Of a stretch of DNA of 21,033 nucleotides, positions 7,999 through 15,356 are shown piece after piece. The notes under the pieces were generated by a model. That model did not search any database and was not told the DNA's origin. It was given only the letters and a program-made list of their open reading frames with translations. Origin of the DNA: Bacillota bacterium (GTDB taxonomy: Bacteria > Bacillota > Clostridia > Lachnospirales > Lachnospiraceae); the NCBI GenBank assembly GCA_023425485.1, contig JAFACO010000194.1, positions 1 to 21,033 on the forward strand, in the 5' to 3' direction. Both the position numbers and the translations under genes were made by a program. Numbering within the stretch: the stretch's first letter is position 1; the number at the start of each line of letters is the position of its first letter.

Positions 7999-8021
7999 GG
8001 GGAGCGTATGCTCCCCTTTTT
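7999..8021 (+). terminator. Intrinsic terminator after the small plus-strand gene
   Basis: GGGGAGC (7999-8005), loop GTAT, GCTCCCC (8010-8016), then five T (8017-8021). A textbook terminator in the plus direction only; the other strand lacks a T run, so it does not serve the Nudix gene. Confidence 0.9.
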
Positions 8022-8067
8022 AATTCTATCGAAAGGAACTTTTTACACCAAAATGATAAAGCTAGCA

Positions 8068-8739
8068 TTATTCCTTCATATATCTTCTTATTTGATTTAT
8101 AAAATCAAGTACAATTTTGGCGGTTATTCCCCAAATAGGGCCATGCTCTGTAGGATATACATAGATGCCATATCGAAACTCTCCCCAAGGCTTTGAATAT
8201 TTTTCGGGAATCCCAAGTTGTTCTGCCGGGAATAATATAATCTCCTTCCCTGTTTCGTGGTCGATATAACTAGGACTAATGGAAACCTGTGCGCTATACT
8301 TTTCTGGTTCTTTTTCTAGGAAATATGAAAGTGGCACGGTAAAGAACAACTCCACTTCTTCAGGATTAACCGTAATATCTTTAAGTTCGACATCTGTAAT
8401 ACCAACAAAGGCATCTACCGATAACCCACTAGGTGTAAGAACCTTATTCAATCTACCAATTATCTCAATACGCTCTCCGGGAATCCCCATCTCCTCTTTC
8501 GTCTCACGCAAAACAGCTTGCTCAAACGACGTATCTTCCGGGTCTATTCTCCCCCCTGGGCAGCAGATCTCACCACCTTGCCTAATGTTTTTATTTCTTT
8601 TTTGAAAGATAAAATGATATTCTCCATCTATCGGTATCATAAGCAGTAATACCACTGAATTAAAATATTCTTCGTTCACATACAACCCTTCTTGGAAACT
8701 TAATTTATCTCTAAAATGATTAAATTTATCTATATTCAT
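8068..8739 (-). CDS. Nudix hydrolase, coenzyme A pyrophosphatase type
   Basis: Likely cytoplasmic hydrolase that cleaves coenzyme A or its oxidised or acylated forms to 4'-phosphopantetheine and 3',5'-ADP. The 223-residue protein has the pre-Nudix motif typical of CoA pyrophosphatases, FQKRNKNIRQGGEICCPGG (45-63), followed by the Nudix box ending REtKEEMGI (78-86), which holds the metal-binding glutamates. A C-terminal motif HGPIWGITAKIVLDF is also characteristic. The start at 8739 has AAAGGAA a few bases upstream. It stands alone; no good terminator was found after its stop. Substrate is inferred from the UPF0035-like motif; a general housecleaning Nudix enzyme is the alternative. Confidence 0.85.
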   Translation of the reverse strand: MNIDKFNHFRDKLSFQEGLYVNEEYFNSVVLLLMIPIDGEYHFIFQKRNKNIRQGGEICCPGGRIDPEDTSFEQAVLRETKEEMGIPGERIEIIGRLNKVLTPSGLSVDAFVGITDVELKDITVNPEEVELFFTVPLSYFLEKEPEKYSAQVSISPSYIDHETGKEIILFPAEQLGIPEKYSKPWGEFRYGIYVYPTEHGPIWGITAKIVLDFINQIRRYMKE

Positions 8740-8783
8740 AGTGTTCCTTTCATTCTAATTAATACAGATTCACAGTTATATCC

Positions 8784-8855
8784 ATTCAGAACCAGCTCAA
8801 AAAGCCACCGATTTCCTCACTGTTTGGCTCTCGCCTATTCTATTTGGTTCTGAAT
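8784..8855 (-). repeat. Interspersed structured element, copy R1 (72 bp)
   Basis: Bounded by an exact 11-bp terminal inverted repeat, ATTCAGAACCA (8784-8794) and TGGTTCTGAAT (8845-8855). Read on the minus strand it contains GGC-GAGA-GCC, a short stem with a GNRA loop, then AAACAGTGAGGAAA. The same core and ends occur in copy R2 at 15040-15165 on the opposite strand. It lies between the GH87 terminator and the Nudix gene. It could be a MITE-like repeat or a repeated structured RNA. Confidence 0.75.
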
Positions 8856-9006
8856 AGCATCATATTCTAGATATAATTGAAAGTCTTTCTTATGTCAATC
8901 TATTTGTCGTATATTATTATGTTATGTCTCATCGATATAAAGTTGTTATAGCAAACAAGGCTTATTCTTATTCTCTGCATATTAACCTTATCCTATTAAT
9001 TAAAAC
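8856..9006. other. Intergenic DNA with no recognisable feature
   Basis: Between repeat copy R1 and the terminator of the glucanase gene. No ORF with a ribosome binding site, hairpin or promoter that I can support. Confidence 0.5.
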
Positions 9007-9044
9007 AGGGTCAAATGCAGAAGTATCTACCTGCATTTGACCCT
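9002..9044 (-). terminator. Intrinsic terminator after the GH87-like gene
   Basis: A 14-bp perfect stem (9007-9020 with 9031-9044) with a 10-base loop; on the minus strand it is followed by GTTTTA. It starts 23 bases after the stop codon. Confidence 0.85.
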
Positions 9045-9067
9045 ATCTAATTTAATTAAATTATGTT

Positions 9068-12000
9068 TTACCAGTTGTTACCTGTTCCTGTTACTGTGAA
9101 ACTTGCCGAATCATTCTTGAACTTTCCTGAAGGTGCAACATTTACTGTGTTGGTGTTAAAGGCAGCTGAACCATTTGCTGAACCCCTTATGTAAACTCCA
9201 TATGTCCCTGAATTGTTAATGGTATTTGACGTATAATTAACTACAGCACTGGAACTTGGTTCTTCAATGAACACACCAGAATAAGTACTGTTTTCAATCA
9301 AATTAGTAGTCACATTTACAGTAAGTCCATTTGCTAATCCGTTATTATTAACCCAGTATCCCCAAATAGCTCCAATTTGGTAACCATAGTCATGATGATA
9401 GGAACCGCAACGTACGAGACGATTATTACTTACTGTTAGTGTTCCGGTAAAAGCTGTTGGGCTATGATTTGTTCCAAACTGAATACCAGATCCATTATCT
9501 ACCACATCCATAATCAGATTATTACTTACTGTATTGTTTTTACCACCATAGATTCCTATTCCATTTGCAAGGTTTGGAATCTGGATTGTATTGTATCTAA
9601 AGGTACAGCTTTCCACTGTTCCAGTTCCACCATTTAAAGATTTTGACCACATTGCCATACCATCATCACCGTTATTACGGAAATTACACTGTTCAACAAT
9701 TGTGTTTTTCGCTCCTCCATTCAGGTTAATACCGTCTGCCCAGGTATCTCTTATTCTACATCCAGAAATCAGAGCATTTGCTGTTCCCTCATTCAACCAG
9801 AGACCTACCTTGGTATGTTGAATCCAGAGATTTGTAATGGTAGAATTTAATGCATTTCCTTCGATACCAGCAATACCTGTTGCATTGGATCGATAAGTTT
9901 CTTCTGCTTTAATCGTAAAGTTCGAAAGTGTGACATTTCCACCTACTAAATAGATACCAGCATAAGCGCCTTGCAGCGTTGATCTCCACATTCCGGCACC
10001 TTTAATAGAAACTCCGCTTGCCAGTCTGATTTTTGTGGTACCTCTTGTTCCTGTTTTAAAATCAAAGGTACCTTCGGGTATCCATACTCCCTTAACGGTG
10101 GTTCCATTGACTGCTGCAATTGCAGAAGTCATAGCTACTGTATCATCAACCCCGTCGTTTGCAACTGCCCCATAATTTGTTATGGATACATAATCAGAGG
10201 GTTTGGTCAGCGCAGCTGGTACTGCTTCTGTTTCGATAAGGTCGATAAGCACATAGGCAGATCCATTTGGATTATAGTCATTGGCATCCCACTGAAGTTT
10301 AATTTTAGTTCCGGCTGCATACTGCTGACCTAAAAGTATACGACTTTCATCAAAATATCTATGATGATTAGTGCCAGGTGTATTAGACCATTGCATTTCA
10401 CCACCATCAGAACCATATTGTCCGTATTGATGAGAGTAGCGATTAGTTAATGAAATATCGGTATTATGAGTAGAGTTAACGTATACACTTAAGTTCTGGT
10501 AAATATCTGCTCCAGTCGCACTATCCGGCATGGAATATCGAACAACGATACCCTGTGCAGGATTATTAAGTGTCAGTTCTACTGATTGTCCTTGCATAAG
10601 TTTTACTGCTTTTCTTCCAGAAGCTTCAGATTCAGCAACACACCAGGTAGTACTTGGTCCAGTTACGCTTCCACCGCTAATCGTAAGATTTTCAGCCTCA
10701 TAAGTATCATAGGGTACTGTTGCTCCATAGGTCTGAATTGTACCTATCGTCATACTCTCGTTATAGGAGTTGTTGCTCTCACTTATTTCTGTAATTAGAT
10801 TAGTCTCGTCAACTTCAGCCCCTATTGTATGAATACCATTTGTTGCTGCCCAGGAACCACTGTTCTGTGTAAGTGTAACTGTGGCACCAACTGCTATGGA
10901 AGTCGTATAGTTTATCACGGAACTAACCTTAGTACCATCCACATAGAAGGATACATTACAAGCCGTACCGGAAGGTGTTGCAACTGTACCCTGGTTTTTA
11001 ACCACCGCACTAAAGGTTACTGCATTTCCAGCGGAAGGAGTTGCTGGAGACCAGGAGATATCAGTTACGATAAGATCAGGGTTAGGTGCTGGATTAATCG
11101 TTACAGATTCGCTATAGGTATTATTGTTCTCATTGGATTCTGTAATTCTATTGATATCATCTACAAACGCAGTTAAGGTATGCGTACCTGTGGTTGACGT
11201 CCAACTTGCTTTTCCATTTGCTCCACCAGTTGCAGTCAAGGTGACAGAACCACCTGCCGGTATTGAAGAGGTATAATTGTCACTCCAGTTAACTGCTGTA
11301 CCATTTACGGAGAAAAGCACACCGCAGGTGGTTCCTCCTGGAGTCGCACCAGTACCTTGATTTTTAACCACTGCTTTAAAGGTCACTTCATTACCTGTCT
11401 GTGGAGTTGCAGGTGTATAAGAAATATCGGTTACAACCAAATCAGGTGTTGTAGCTCCCCCTCCTACTGTTAAAGCTTCGCTATAAGTGTTATTTGATTC
11501 ATTGGACTCACTAATTCTATTAACATCATCGACCTGTGCAGCAATGGTATGTGCTCCACCGGTTGCCTTCCAAGATGCTTTACTGTTTGGCCCACCAGTT
11601 GCTGTTACAGTAACCGATGCGCCTGCAGGTATTGATGCTGTATAATTATCGCTCCAATTAACTGATGTTCCGTCCACAGTAAATAGCACACCACAGATGG
11701 TTCCTGCTGGACTTGCTCCAGTTCCTTGATTCTTTACTACTGCACTTAAGGTAACTTCGTTTCCATCGGAAGGAGAAGCTGGTGAATAAGTGATGTCTGT
11801 AACGATAAGGTCTGGTGTTCCAGTACTGCTGCCTATCGATATCGATTCGTTATAGGTATTATTATTTTCATTGGATTCGGTAATAAGGAAGGTATCATCA
11901 ATTACAGCCTGCACAGTATGTGACCCGCTTGTAGCAGTCCAGGAATTCTTACCAGAAGGTCCACTGTTGGCAGTAAGTGTAACTGATGCACCAGCTGCAA

Positions 12001-12697
12001 TTGATGTTGCATAGGTGTCACACCAATTCACCTGGACACCGTCCACCAAAAGATTTAAGCCGTGTTTTATACCTGCAGGAGTAGCTGCAGTGCCTTGATT
12101 TTTTACAACCGCACTGAATACTACTTCACTTCCTGCTGTCGGGCTGACAGGTGACCAGGTAATGTCAGTTACAATAAGATCAGGTGATCCGCTGCCTGTG
12201 GTAGTATCTACAGAGATATTATCCACATTAACATTTCCTGAATCTGCAGAGTCAAATTTGTATCTGATGGTATTACTTCCTTGATTAAGTGCAACTGTTT
12301 CCGTCTGTGTTCCCCATGAATCCCAGTTAGCGGTTGCATTTAAAGATATCTGTTTGATTTTTGTGTTATTTACATATAGACTTAGTGTTTTAGTACTTCC
12401 ATTTCCATTGGCATATCTTAAAGTCACATTGTAATTTCCAGCAGCTGCTGCGTTTACTGTAAATTGGGTGGCCGCATTCCCTTTATTGCCATCCGTATAG
12501 CCACCTACAAACCCAGTTCCCGTATATCCAGTGTGGTCAGTTTGTTTTACACATCCCCCTGAAAGTGTAGCTGATTCTGCCTCATAAGTTGTAGCTGCTG
12601 CAAATGTGGTAGGTGTAAAAGTTAACATTTGAGTTAAAACCAGAACCAATACCAAGAATGAGGCTATGCTCTTCTTTTTGAAAATAATCTTCTCCAT
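9068..12697 (-). CDS. Secreted multidomain glycoside hydrolase, GH87-like alpha-1,3-glucanase/mycodextranase with CARDB array
   Basis: Secreted 1209-residue protein. A signal peptide (1-34) has a Lys-rich start, a hydrophobic core and a likely cut after TTFAA. A CBM6/CBM35-like beta-sandwich follows at about 36-164, then four CARDB adhesion-type repeats (172-287, 295-410, 418-533, 540-650), a second carbohydrate-binding-like domain (661-824), and a right-handed beta-helix (834-1209) opening with NYGAVANDGVDD. In the helix, Asp988 (WADGIN) and Asp1011-Asp1012 (NNGDDGM) have the same 23/24-residue spacing as the three catalytic aspartates I recall for GH87 alpha-1,3-glucanases. Likely substrates are alpha-1,3-glucan or nigeran from fungal walls. 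The start is set by AAAGGAGA close upstream. It has its own promoter with LacI-type operators and terminator. The alternative is another pectate-lyase-3 fold enzyme. No cell-wall anchor is seen. Confidence 0.8.
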   Translation of the reverse strand: MEKIIFKKKSIASFLVLVLVLTQMLTFTPTTFAAATTYEAESATLSGGCVKQTDHTGYTGTGFVGGYTDGNKGNAATQFTVNAAAAGNYNVTLRYANGNGSTKTLSLYVNNTKIKQISLNATANWDSWGTQTETVALNQGSNTIRYKFDSADSGNVNVDNISVDTTTGSGSPDLIVTDITWSPVSPTAGSEVVFSAVVKNQGTAATPAGIKHGLNLLVDGVQVNWCDTYATSIAAGASVTLTANSGPSGKNSWTATSGSHTVQAVIDDTFLITESNENNNTYNESISIGSSTGTPDLIVTDITYSPASPSDGNEVTLSAVVKNQGTGASPAGTICGVLFTVDGTSVNWSDNYTASIPAGASVTVTATGGPNSKASWKATGGAHTIAAQVDDVNRISESNESNNTYSEALTVGGGATTPDLVVTDISYTPATPQTGNEVTFKAVVKNQGTGATPGGTTCGVLFSVNGTAVNWSDNYTSSIPAGGSVTLTATGGANGKASWTSTTGTHTLTAFVDDINRITESNENNNTYSESVTINPAPNPDLIVTDISWSPATPSAGNAVTFSAVVKNQGTVATPSGTACNVSFYVDGTKVSSVINYTTSIAVGATVTLTQNSGSWAATNGIHTIGAEVDETNLITEISESNNSYNESMTIGTIQTYGATVPYDTYEAENLTISGGSVTGPSTTWCVAESEASGRKAVKLMQGQSVELTLNNPAQGIVVRYSMPDSATGADIYQNLSVYVNSTHNTDISLTNRYSHQYGQYGSDGGEMQWSNTPGTNHHRYFDESRILLGQQYAAGTKIKLQWDANDYNPNGSAYVLIDLIETEAVPAALTKPSDYVSITNYGAVANDGVDDTVAMTSAIAAVNGTTVKGVWIPEGTFDFKTGTRGTTKIRLASGVSIKGAGMWRSTLQGAYAGIYLVGGNVTLSNFTIKAEETYRSNATGIAGIEGNALNSTITNLWIQHTKVGLWLNEGTANALISGCRIRDTWADGINLNGGAKNTIVEQCNFRNNGDDGMAMWSKSLNGGTGTVESCTFRYNTIQIPNLANGIGIYGGKNNTVSNNLIMDVVDNGSGIQFGTNHSPTAFTGTLTVSNNRLVRCGSYHHDYGYQIGAIWGYWVNNNGLANGLTVNVTTNLIENSTYSGVFIEEPSSSAVVNYTSNTINNSGTYGVYIRGSANGSAAFNTNTVNVAPSGKFKNDSASFTVTGTGNNW
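10748..12184 (-). repeat. Four tandem CARDB domain repeats within the glucanase gene
   Basis: Each unit is about 115-125 residues and opens with PDLIVTDI(S/T), contains VVKNQGT and ends with ITESNENNNTY-like sequence. Units 2 and 3 are the closest pair, sharing NWSDNYT and IPAG with near-identical spacing, which suggests a recent duplication. They likely act as spacer or adhesion modules between the binding and catalytic domains. Confidence 0.85.
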
Positions 12698-12745
12698 ACC
12701 TATCTCCTTTTATTAATAGATTCTTAAAACACTTTTACGTTATAA

Positions 12746-12760
12746 TTTAATCGGTTAACC
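12746..12760. promoter_or_regulatory. LacI-family-type operator, site 1
   Basis: TTTAATCGGTTAACC lies just downstream of the predicted -10 of the glucanase promoter, a classic repression position. It shares its core with site 2. Confidence 0.55.
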
Positions 12761-12766
12761 ATTTTA

Positions 12767-12795
12767 AACGTACTATGTCTATGATGTTTTGTCAA
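12767..12795 (-). promoter_or_regulatory. Candidate sigma-A promoter for the GH87-like gene
   Basis: On the minus strand a perfect TTGACA (12795-12790) is followed 17 bases later by TACGTT (12772-12767). The -10 is weak (3 of 6), which fits a regulated promoter. Transcription would start inside or next to operator site 1. Confidence 0.5.
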
Positions 12796-12832
12796 TAGGA
12801 ATTTTGTGTATTAGCTATATTTTGGTGCTTTT

Positions 12833-12844
12833 TTAATCGTTTGA
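12833..12844. promoter_or_regulatory. Degenerate LacI-type half-operator
   Basis: TTAATCGTTTGA resembles the two stronger sites and lies between them, upstream of the glucanase promoter. It may be chance in AT-rich DNA. Confidence 0.25.
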
Positions 12845-12877
12845 TTTAGTAAAGATAAATAATTTCTTTAAATATTA

Positions 12878-12891
12878 TTAATCGATTAACC
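12878..12891. promoter_or_regulatory. LacI-family-type operator, site 2
   Basis: TTAATCGATTAACC, centred on CG as is typical for LacI/GalR operators, 131 bp from site 1. Two spaced sites would allow DNA looping. No LacI-type gene is in the window. Confidence 0.5.
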
Positions 12892-12992
12892 TTTAAATTT
12901 ACTACAATTAGTACTTTTTTGTCAATTCTTTTGTTTGTAAGCTACAAAAGCTCAAAGATGAAGCGACAAGTCATTTCACATGTCATAAATTG

Positions 12993-13030
12993 AAAAAGCA
13001 ACCTGTGCATAAATGCAAAGATTGCTTTTT
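12993..13030 (-). terminator. Intrinsic terminator after the GH3 gene
   Basis: Arms AAAAAGCAA (12993-13001) and TTGCTTTTT (13022-13030) pair, with a small inner TGCAT/ATGCA stem. Read on the minus strand the stem ends in a run of five T. It begins 8 bases after the stop codon. Confidence 0.85.
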
Positions 13031-13037
13031 TCGACTA

Positions 13038-14900
13038 CTAATATTTTAATCCATATCCCACTGAAAACATTACATTATCTGTTCCAATATCTTCAACCTT
13101 TGAGTAATATGGCATTGGCAAGGTTCCTTTAAAGCTACTCTTTCCGGTCAGTACGTTAGCTACACCATCCCCTTCGCTTCCAGGCAGGTAGCACATAACA
13201 ATACCATCCCACTGGTCCATATAATCACTGATAATTACATTCCTTCCTGCAATGATACAAGCTACAATGGGATGTCCAAGATCTTGTACCAAGTCAATTG
13301 CCCTGGCATTACCACTAAGGCCAAGCTCTCCGGTAATATTGATATTGTCACTGTCACCATTCCATTCGGCATATGTTTTTTCTCCCAGACAGAGCAAGGT
13401 TATATCAGCATCTGCTGCTTTCTCTGGGTCAGTGATAATTGTCAGTTCATATTCAGCAGCAAGCTCATTGAGACCATCAAGTATTGTTTTTCCTTCCGGT
13501 ATACATTTTTTATTATTGTATTCTGCGTCTGTCCTGCCGTTCCAGGTAGTTGTCCAACCTCCACACTGTACTCCAACGTCATTTAACGCAGGCCCTATTA
13601 CAAATATTTTCGTACCTTTCTTAATAGGCAGTATCTGTTTATCATTCTTTAACAATACGAGACTTTCCTCTACCAACGTTCTTGCTAAATCCCGATATTC
13701 CTGTGAACCTACGCTACTAACCTCCGTGGTTATCTTCTCCATCATCGGATCATCTAGAATTCCCATCTCTTTCTTGACCGTAAGAATTCGACGAACCGCA
13801 TCATCTACACGGTCTATGGAAATGGTTCCTTCGTCTACTGCTTCAACGATATACTTTCGGCAATTCTCATAATTATCAGCTTCCATCAGCATATCAATTC
13901 CTGCATTTATTGCAGTTATTGTCTGATCCTTCAAGTTATCACCGGGTATATTATGAATTGAGTCCCAATCACTTACGATAAAGCCCTCAAATCCCATATC
14001 ATTTTTTAACAACGATATATATTTCTCGTTTGCGTGCATTTTAATACCATTTAAACTACTGTGACTGATCATAATAGTCTTAACACCAGCATCAATTGTA
14101 GCCTGGTATACCTTTAATAACTCCTTGATTTCTTCCTCTGACAGCTGAGCATCACCACGATCAATTAACCTGTTTACCCCGTCCAAGTTCTCACCAGTTC
14201 CATATAAAACATTACCATCTGCAAAGAAATGTTTCGCGCACGGAAGGATGCCACCATCAATTAAACCTTTAGAAAACGAAGTACCCAGCTCCGTAATGAT
14301 ATCCAGCTCCGAGGAATAGCTTTCATAGGTACGTCCCCACCTTGGATCCTGAGCTGCTGCTATGCACGGAGCAAAGTTCCACAGCATGCCTGTTAACTTT
14401 GCTTCATTTGCTACAGCTACCCCCATCTGATAAGTTAGCTCCTTGTTATTCGCAGCACCAATGCCAATATTATGTGGAAATATAACCGTACCTTCACAGG
14501 TATTAACCCCATGAACCGCATCATTCCCGTATATGTATGGAACACCCGCCTCTGAACTTATAGCAGCTTTCTGAAAATTAAGAATCAAGTTCTTCCATTC
14601 CGATGCATTCATAGAATCTTCACCATAGGTAGAAAGTATACTGCCATAGTCATACTTCTTCATACTAGCATCTGTTACATTGTACACTGCTCCTTGAACC
14701 ATTTGCGCAGCTTTTTGATCCAAGGTCAGCCTGGCAAGAATATCCTCAACCTCAGTACTCCTTACCTCATTTTGGATGACTGGCTTATCGGTTATTGCTG
14801 CATTCTCATTGCTTTTATCCGTGTTATCAGACTGTCTCCCGCTGCAGCCTGACAAAACCAGGATAAGTGTTAATAATAACCCTATTAATCTTCGTTTCAT
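13038..14900 (-). CDS. GH3 family glycoside hydrolase, surface lipoprotein (beta-glucosidase / exo-beta-glucanase type)
   Basis: Cell-surface lipoprotein of 620 residues. The signal sequence ends in the lipobox LVLSGC, with Cys19 the lipidation site, followed by a Ser/Asn/Lys-rich linker to about residue 48. The GH3 barrel domain (about 50-390) contains GNDAVHGV (125-132), DPRWGRTYES (185-194), KHFFADG (223-229) and the nucleophile motif FIVSDWDSI with Asp311. The second GH3 domain (about 410-620) has LLCLGEKTYAEWNGD, whose YAE glutamate matches the acid/base position of plant-type exo-glucanases. The start has AGGGAGAG just upstream. It removes glucose from the non-reducing ends of beta-glucans or oligosaccharides; the exact linkage cannot be read from sequence. 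It lies beside the GH87-like glucanase but with its own promoter and terminator, so co-regulation is possible but not shown. Confidence 0.92.
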   Translation of the reverse strand: MKRRLIGLLLTLILVLSGCSGRQSDNTDKSNENAAITDKPVIQNEVRSTEVEDILARLTLDQKAAQMVQGAVYNVTDASMKKYDYGSILSTYGEDSMNASEWKNLILNFQKAAISSEAGVPYIYGNDAVHGVNTCEGTVIFPHNIGIGAANNKELTYQMGVAVANEAKLTGMLWNFAPCIAAAQDPRWGRTYESYSSELDIITELGTSFSKGLIDGGILPCAKHFFADGNVLYGTGENLDGVNRLIDRGDAQLSEEEIKELLKVYQATIDAGVKTIMISHSSLNGIKMHANEKYISLLKNDMGFEGFIVSDWDSIHNIPGDNLKDQTITAINAGIDMLMEADNYENCRKYIVEAVDEGTISIDRVDDAVRRILTVKKEMGILDDPMMEKITTEVSSVGSQEYRDLARTLVEESLVLLKNDKQILPIKKGTKIFVIGPALNDVGVQCGGWTTTWNGRTDAEYNNKKCIPEGKTILDGLNELAAEYELTIITDPEKAADADITLLCLGEKTYAEWNGDSDNINITGELGLSGNARAIDLVQDLGHPIVACIIAGRNVIISDYMDQWDGIVMCYLPGSEGDGVANVLTGKSSFKGTLPMPYYSKVEDIGTDNVMFSVGYGLKY

Positions 14901-14994
14901 TACAAAACTCTCCCTTATTTAATTATTTTTCAGAATAGAAATTCACTACATTGCACTCTCACAACAAATGTAATAAATATACATTCCTTCAATA

Positions 14995-15023
14995 ATTTTA
15001 CTACTTTTAGAAACAATATGCAA
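14995..15023 (-). promoter_or_regulatory. Candidate promoter for the GH3 gene
   Basis: On the minus strand TTGCAT (15023-15018) and TAAAAT (15000-14995) are 17 bases apart (3 of 6 and 5 of 6). The expected start near 14988 gives a leader of about 85 bases. Repeat copy R2 begins only 17 bases upstream of the -35. Confidence 0.4.
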
Positions 15024-15039
15024 TTATTTTGTCATAGTT

Positions 15040-15165
15040 CAGAACCAAAAAGAATACTTAAAAAATTAGCCATGAAAGCTTGCTTTCTAAGGATAATTTT
15101 TTAAGTATTCATGTTTGGCGAGAGCCAAACAGCGAGGAAACCACAGGTTTTCGAGCTTGGTTCTG
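15040..15165 (+). repeat. Interspersed structured element, copy R2 (126 bp) with extra internal hairpin
   Basis: Ends CAGAACCAA (15040-15048) and TTGGTTCTG (15157-15165) are exact inverted repeats. Inside is GTTTGGC-GAGA-GCCAAAC (15113-15130), a 7-bp stem with a GNRA-type loop, followed by AGCGAGGAAA. These parts match copy R1. R2 has an added 17-bp perfect stem (15052-15068 with 15094-15110) capped by GAAAGC/GCTTTC, absent from R1. The whole can be drawn as a closed multi-stem structure. Confidence 0.75.
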
Positions 15166-15190
15166 CTGTGAAGTTACATTCATACAATTG

Positions 15191-15264
15191 AAAAGGCTGT
15201 TACAATCCTCCACTCAGACTACAACCATTTTAGCTTGTAGTCTGAGTGGAGGATTGTAACAGCC
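15191..15264 (-). terminator. 30-bp perfect hairpin with T run, end of the hydrogenase-TnpB-like operon
   Basis: Arms 15195-15224 and 15235-15264 are exact reverse complements with a 10-base loop; on the minus strand TTTT (15194-15191) follows. It lies about 95 bases after the TnpB-like stop codon. It works as a terminator on the minus strand only. The stem is far longer than the other terminators here and is not AT-rich, so it may have another role as well. Confidence 0.75.
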
Positions 15265-15275
15265 CATATTAGATA

Positions 15276-15343
15276 GCTGCTCTTTCACACCCAGGAAGGT
15301 GCCTTACGCGGTAAGATTTCTTATAAAAGAATGGTGTGGCAGC
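15276..15343 (-). ncRNA. Candidate structured RNA just downstream of the TnpB-like gene (guide-RNA-like position)
   Basis: Pairing supports a compact fold: GCTGC (15276-15280) with GCAGC (15339-15343), a 5-base bulge, CACACC (15286-15291) with GGTGTG (15333-15338), and two inner hairpins, CTTAC/GTAAG (15303-15307 with 15311-15315) and TTCTT/AAGAA (15318-15322 with 15327-15331). CACC can also pair locally with GGTG at 15298-15301. It starts 13 bases after the stop codon. In TnpB systems the guide RNA scaffold lies at and just past the 3' end of the gene, so the position fits. No covariation evidence is available to me. Confidence 0.45.
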
Positions 15344-15356
15344 AATTACACACTTG

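Noticed and set aside
7796..8068. 90-residue minus-strand ORF next to the Nudix gene
   Set aside because: Antisense to the small gene and its terminator; no family features or good ribosome binding site.
7897..8196. 99-residue plus-strand ORF overlapping the small gene
   Set aside because: It reads through a strong terminator and lacks a ribosome binding site; the 54-residue frame has both signals.
10586..11176. Cys-rich plus-strand ORFs within the glucanase gene
   Set aside because: They are antisense shadows of the repeated CARDB coding sequence.
13252..13872. 206-residue plus-strand ORF opposite the GH3 gene
   Set aside because: Antisense shadow; the minus-strand frame has clear GH3 motifs over its whole length.
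15111..15191. 26-codon ORF inside repeat copy R2, starting MFGESQTARK
   Set aside because: No ribosome binding site; the R1 copy has a stop in the matching frame, and the sequence is better explained as paired stems.
15195..15264. 30-bp inverted repeat as one end of an IS605-type element or as a CRISPR unit
   Set aside because: There is a single copy, no matching end beyond the gene start at 16814, no TnpA gene and no repeat-spacer series; no CRISPR array was seen anywhere in the window.
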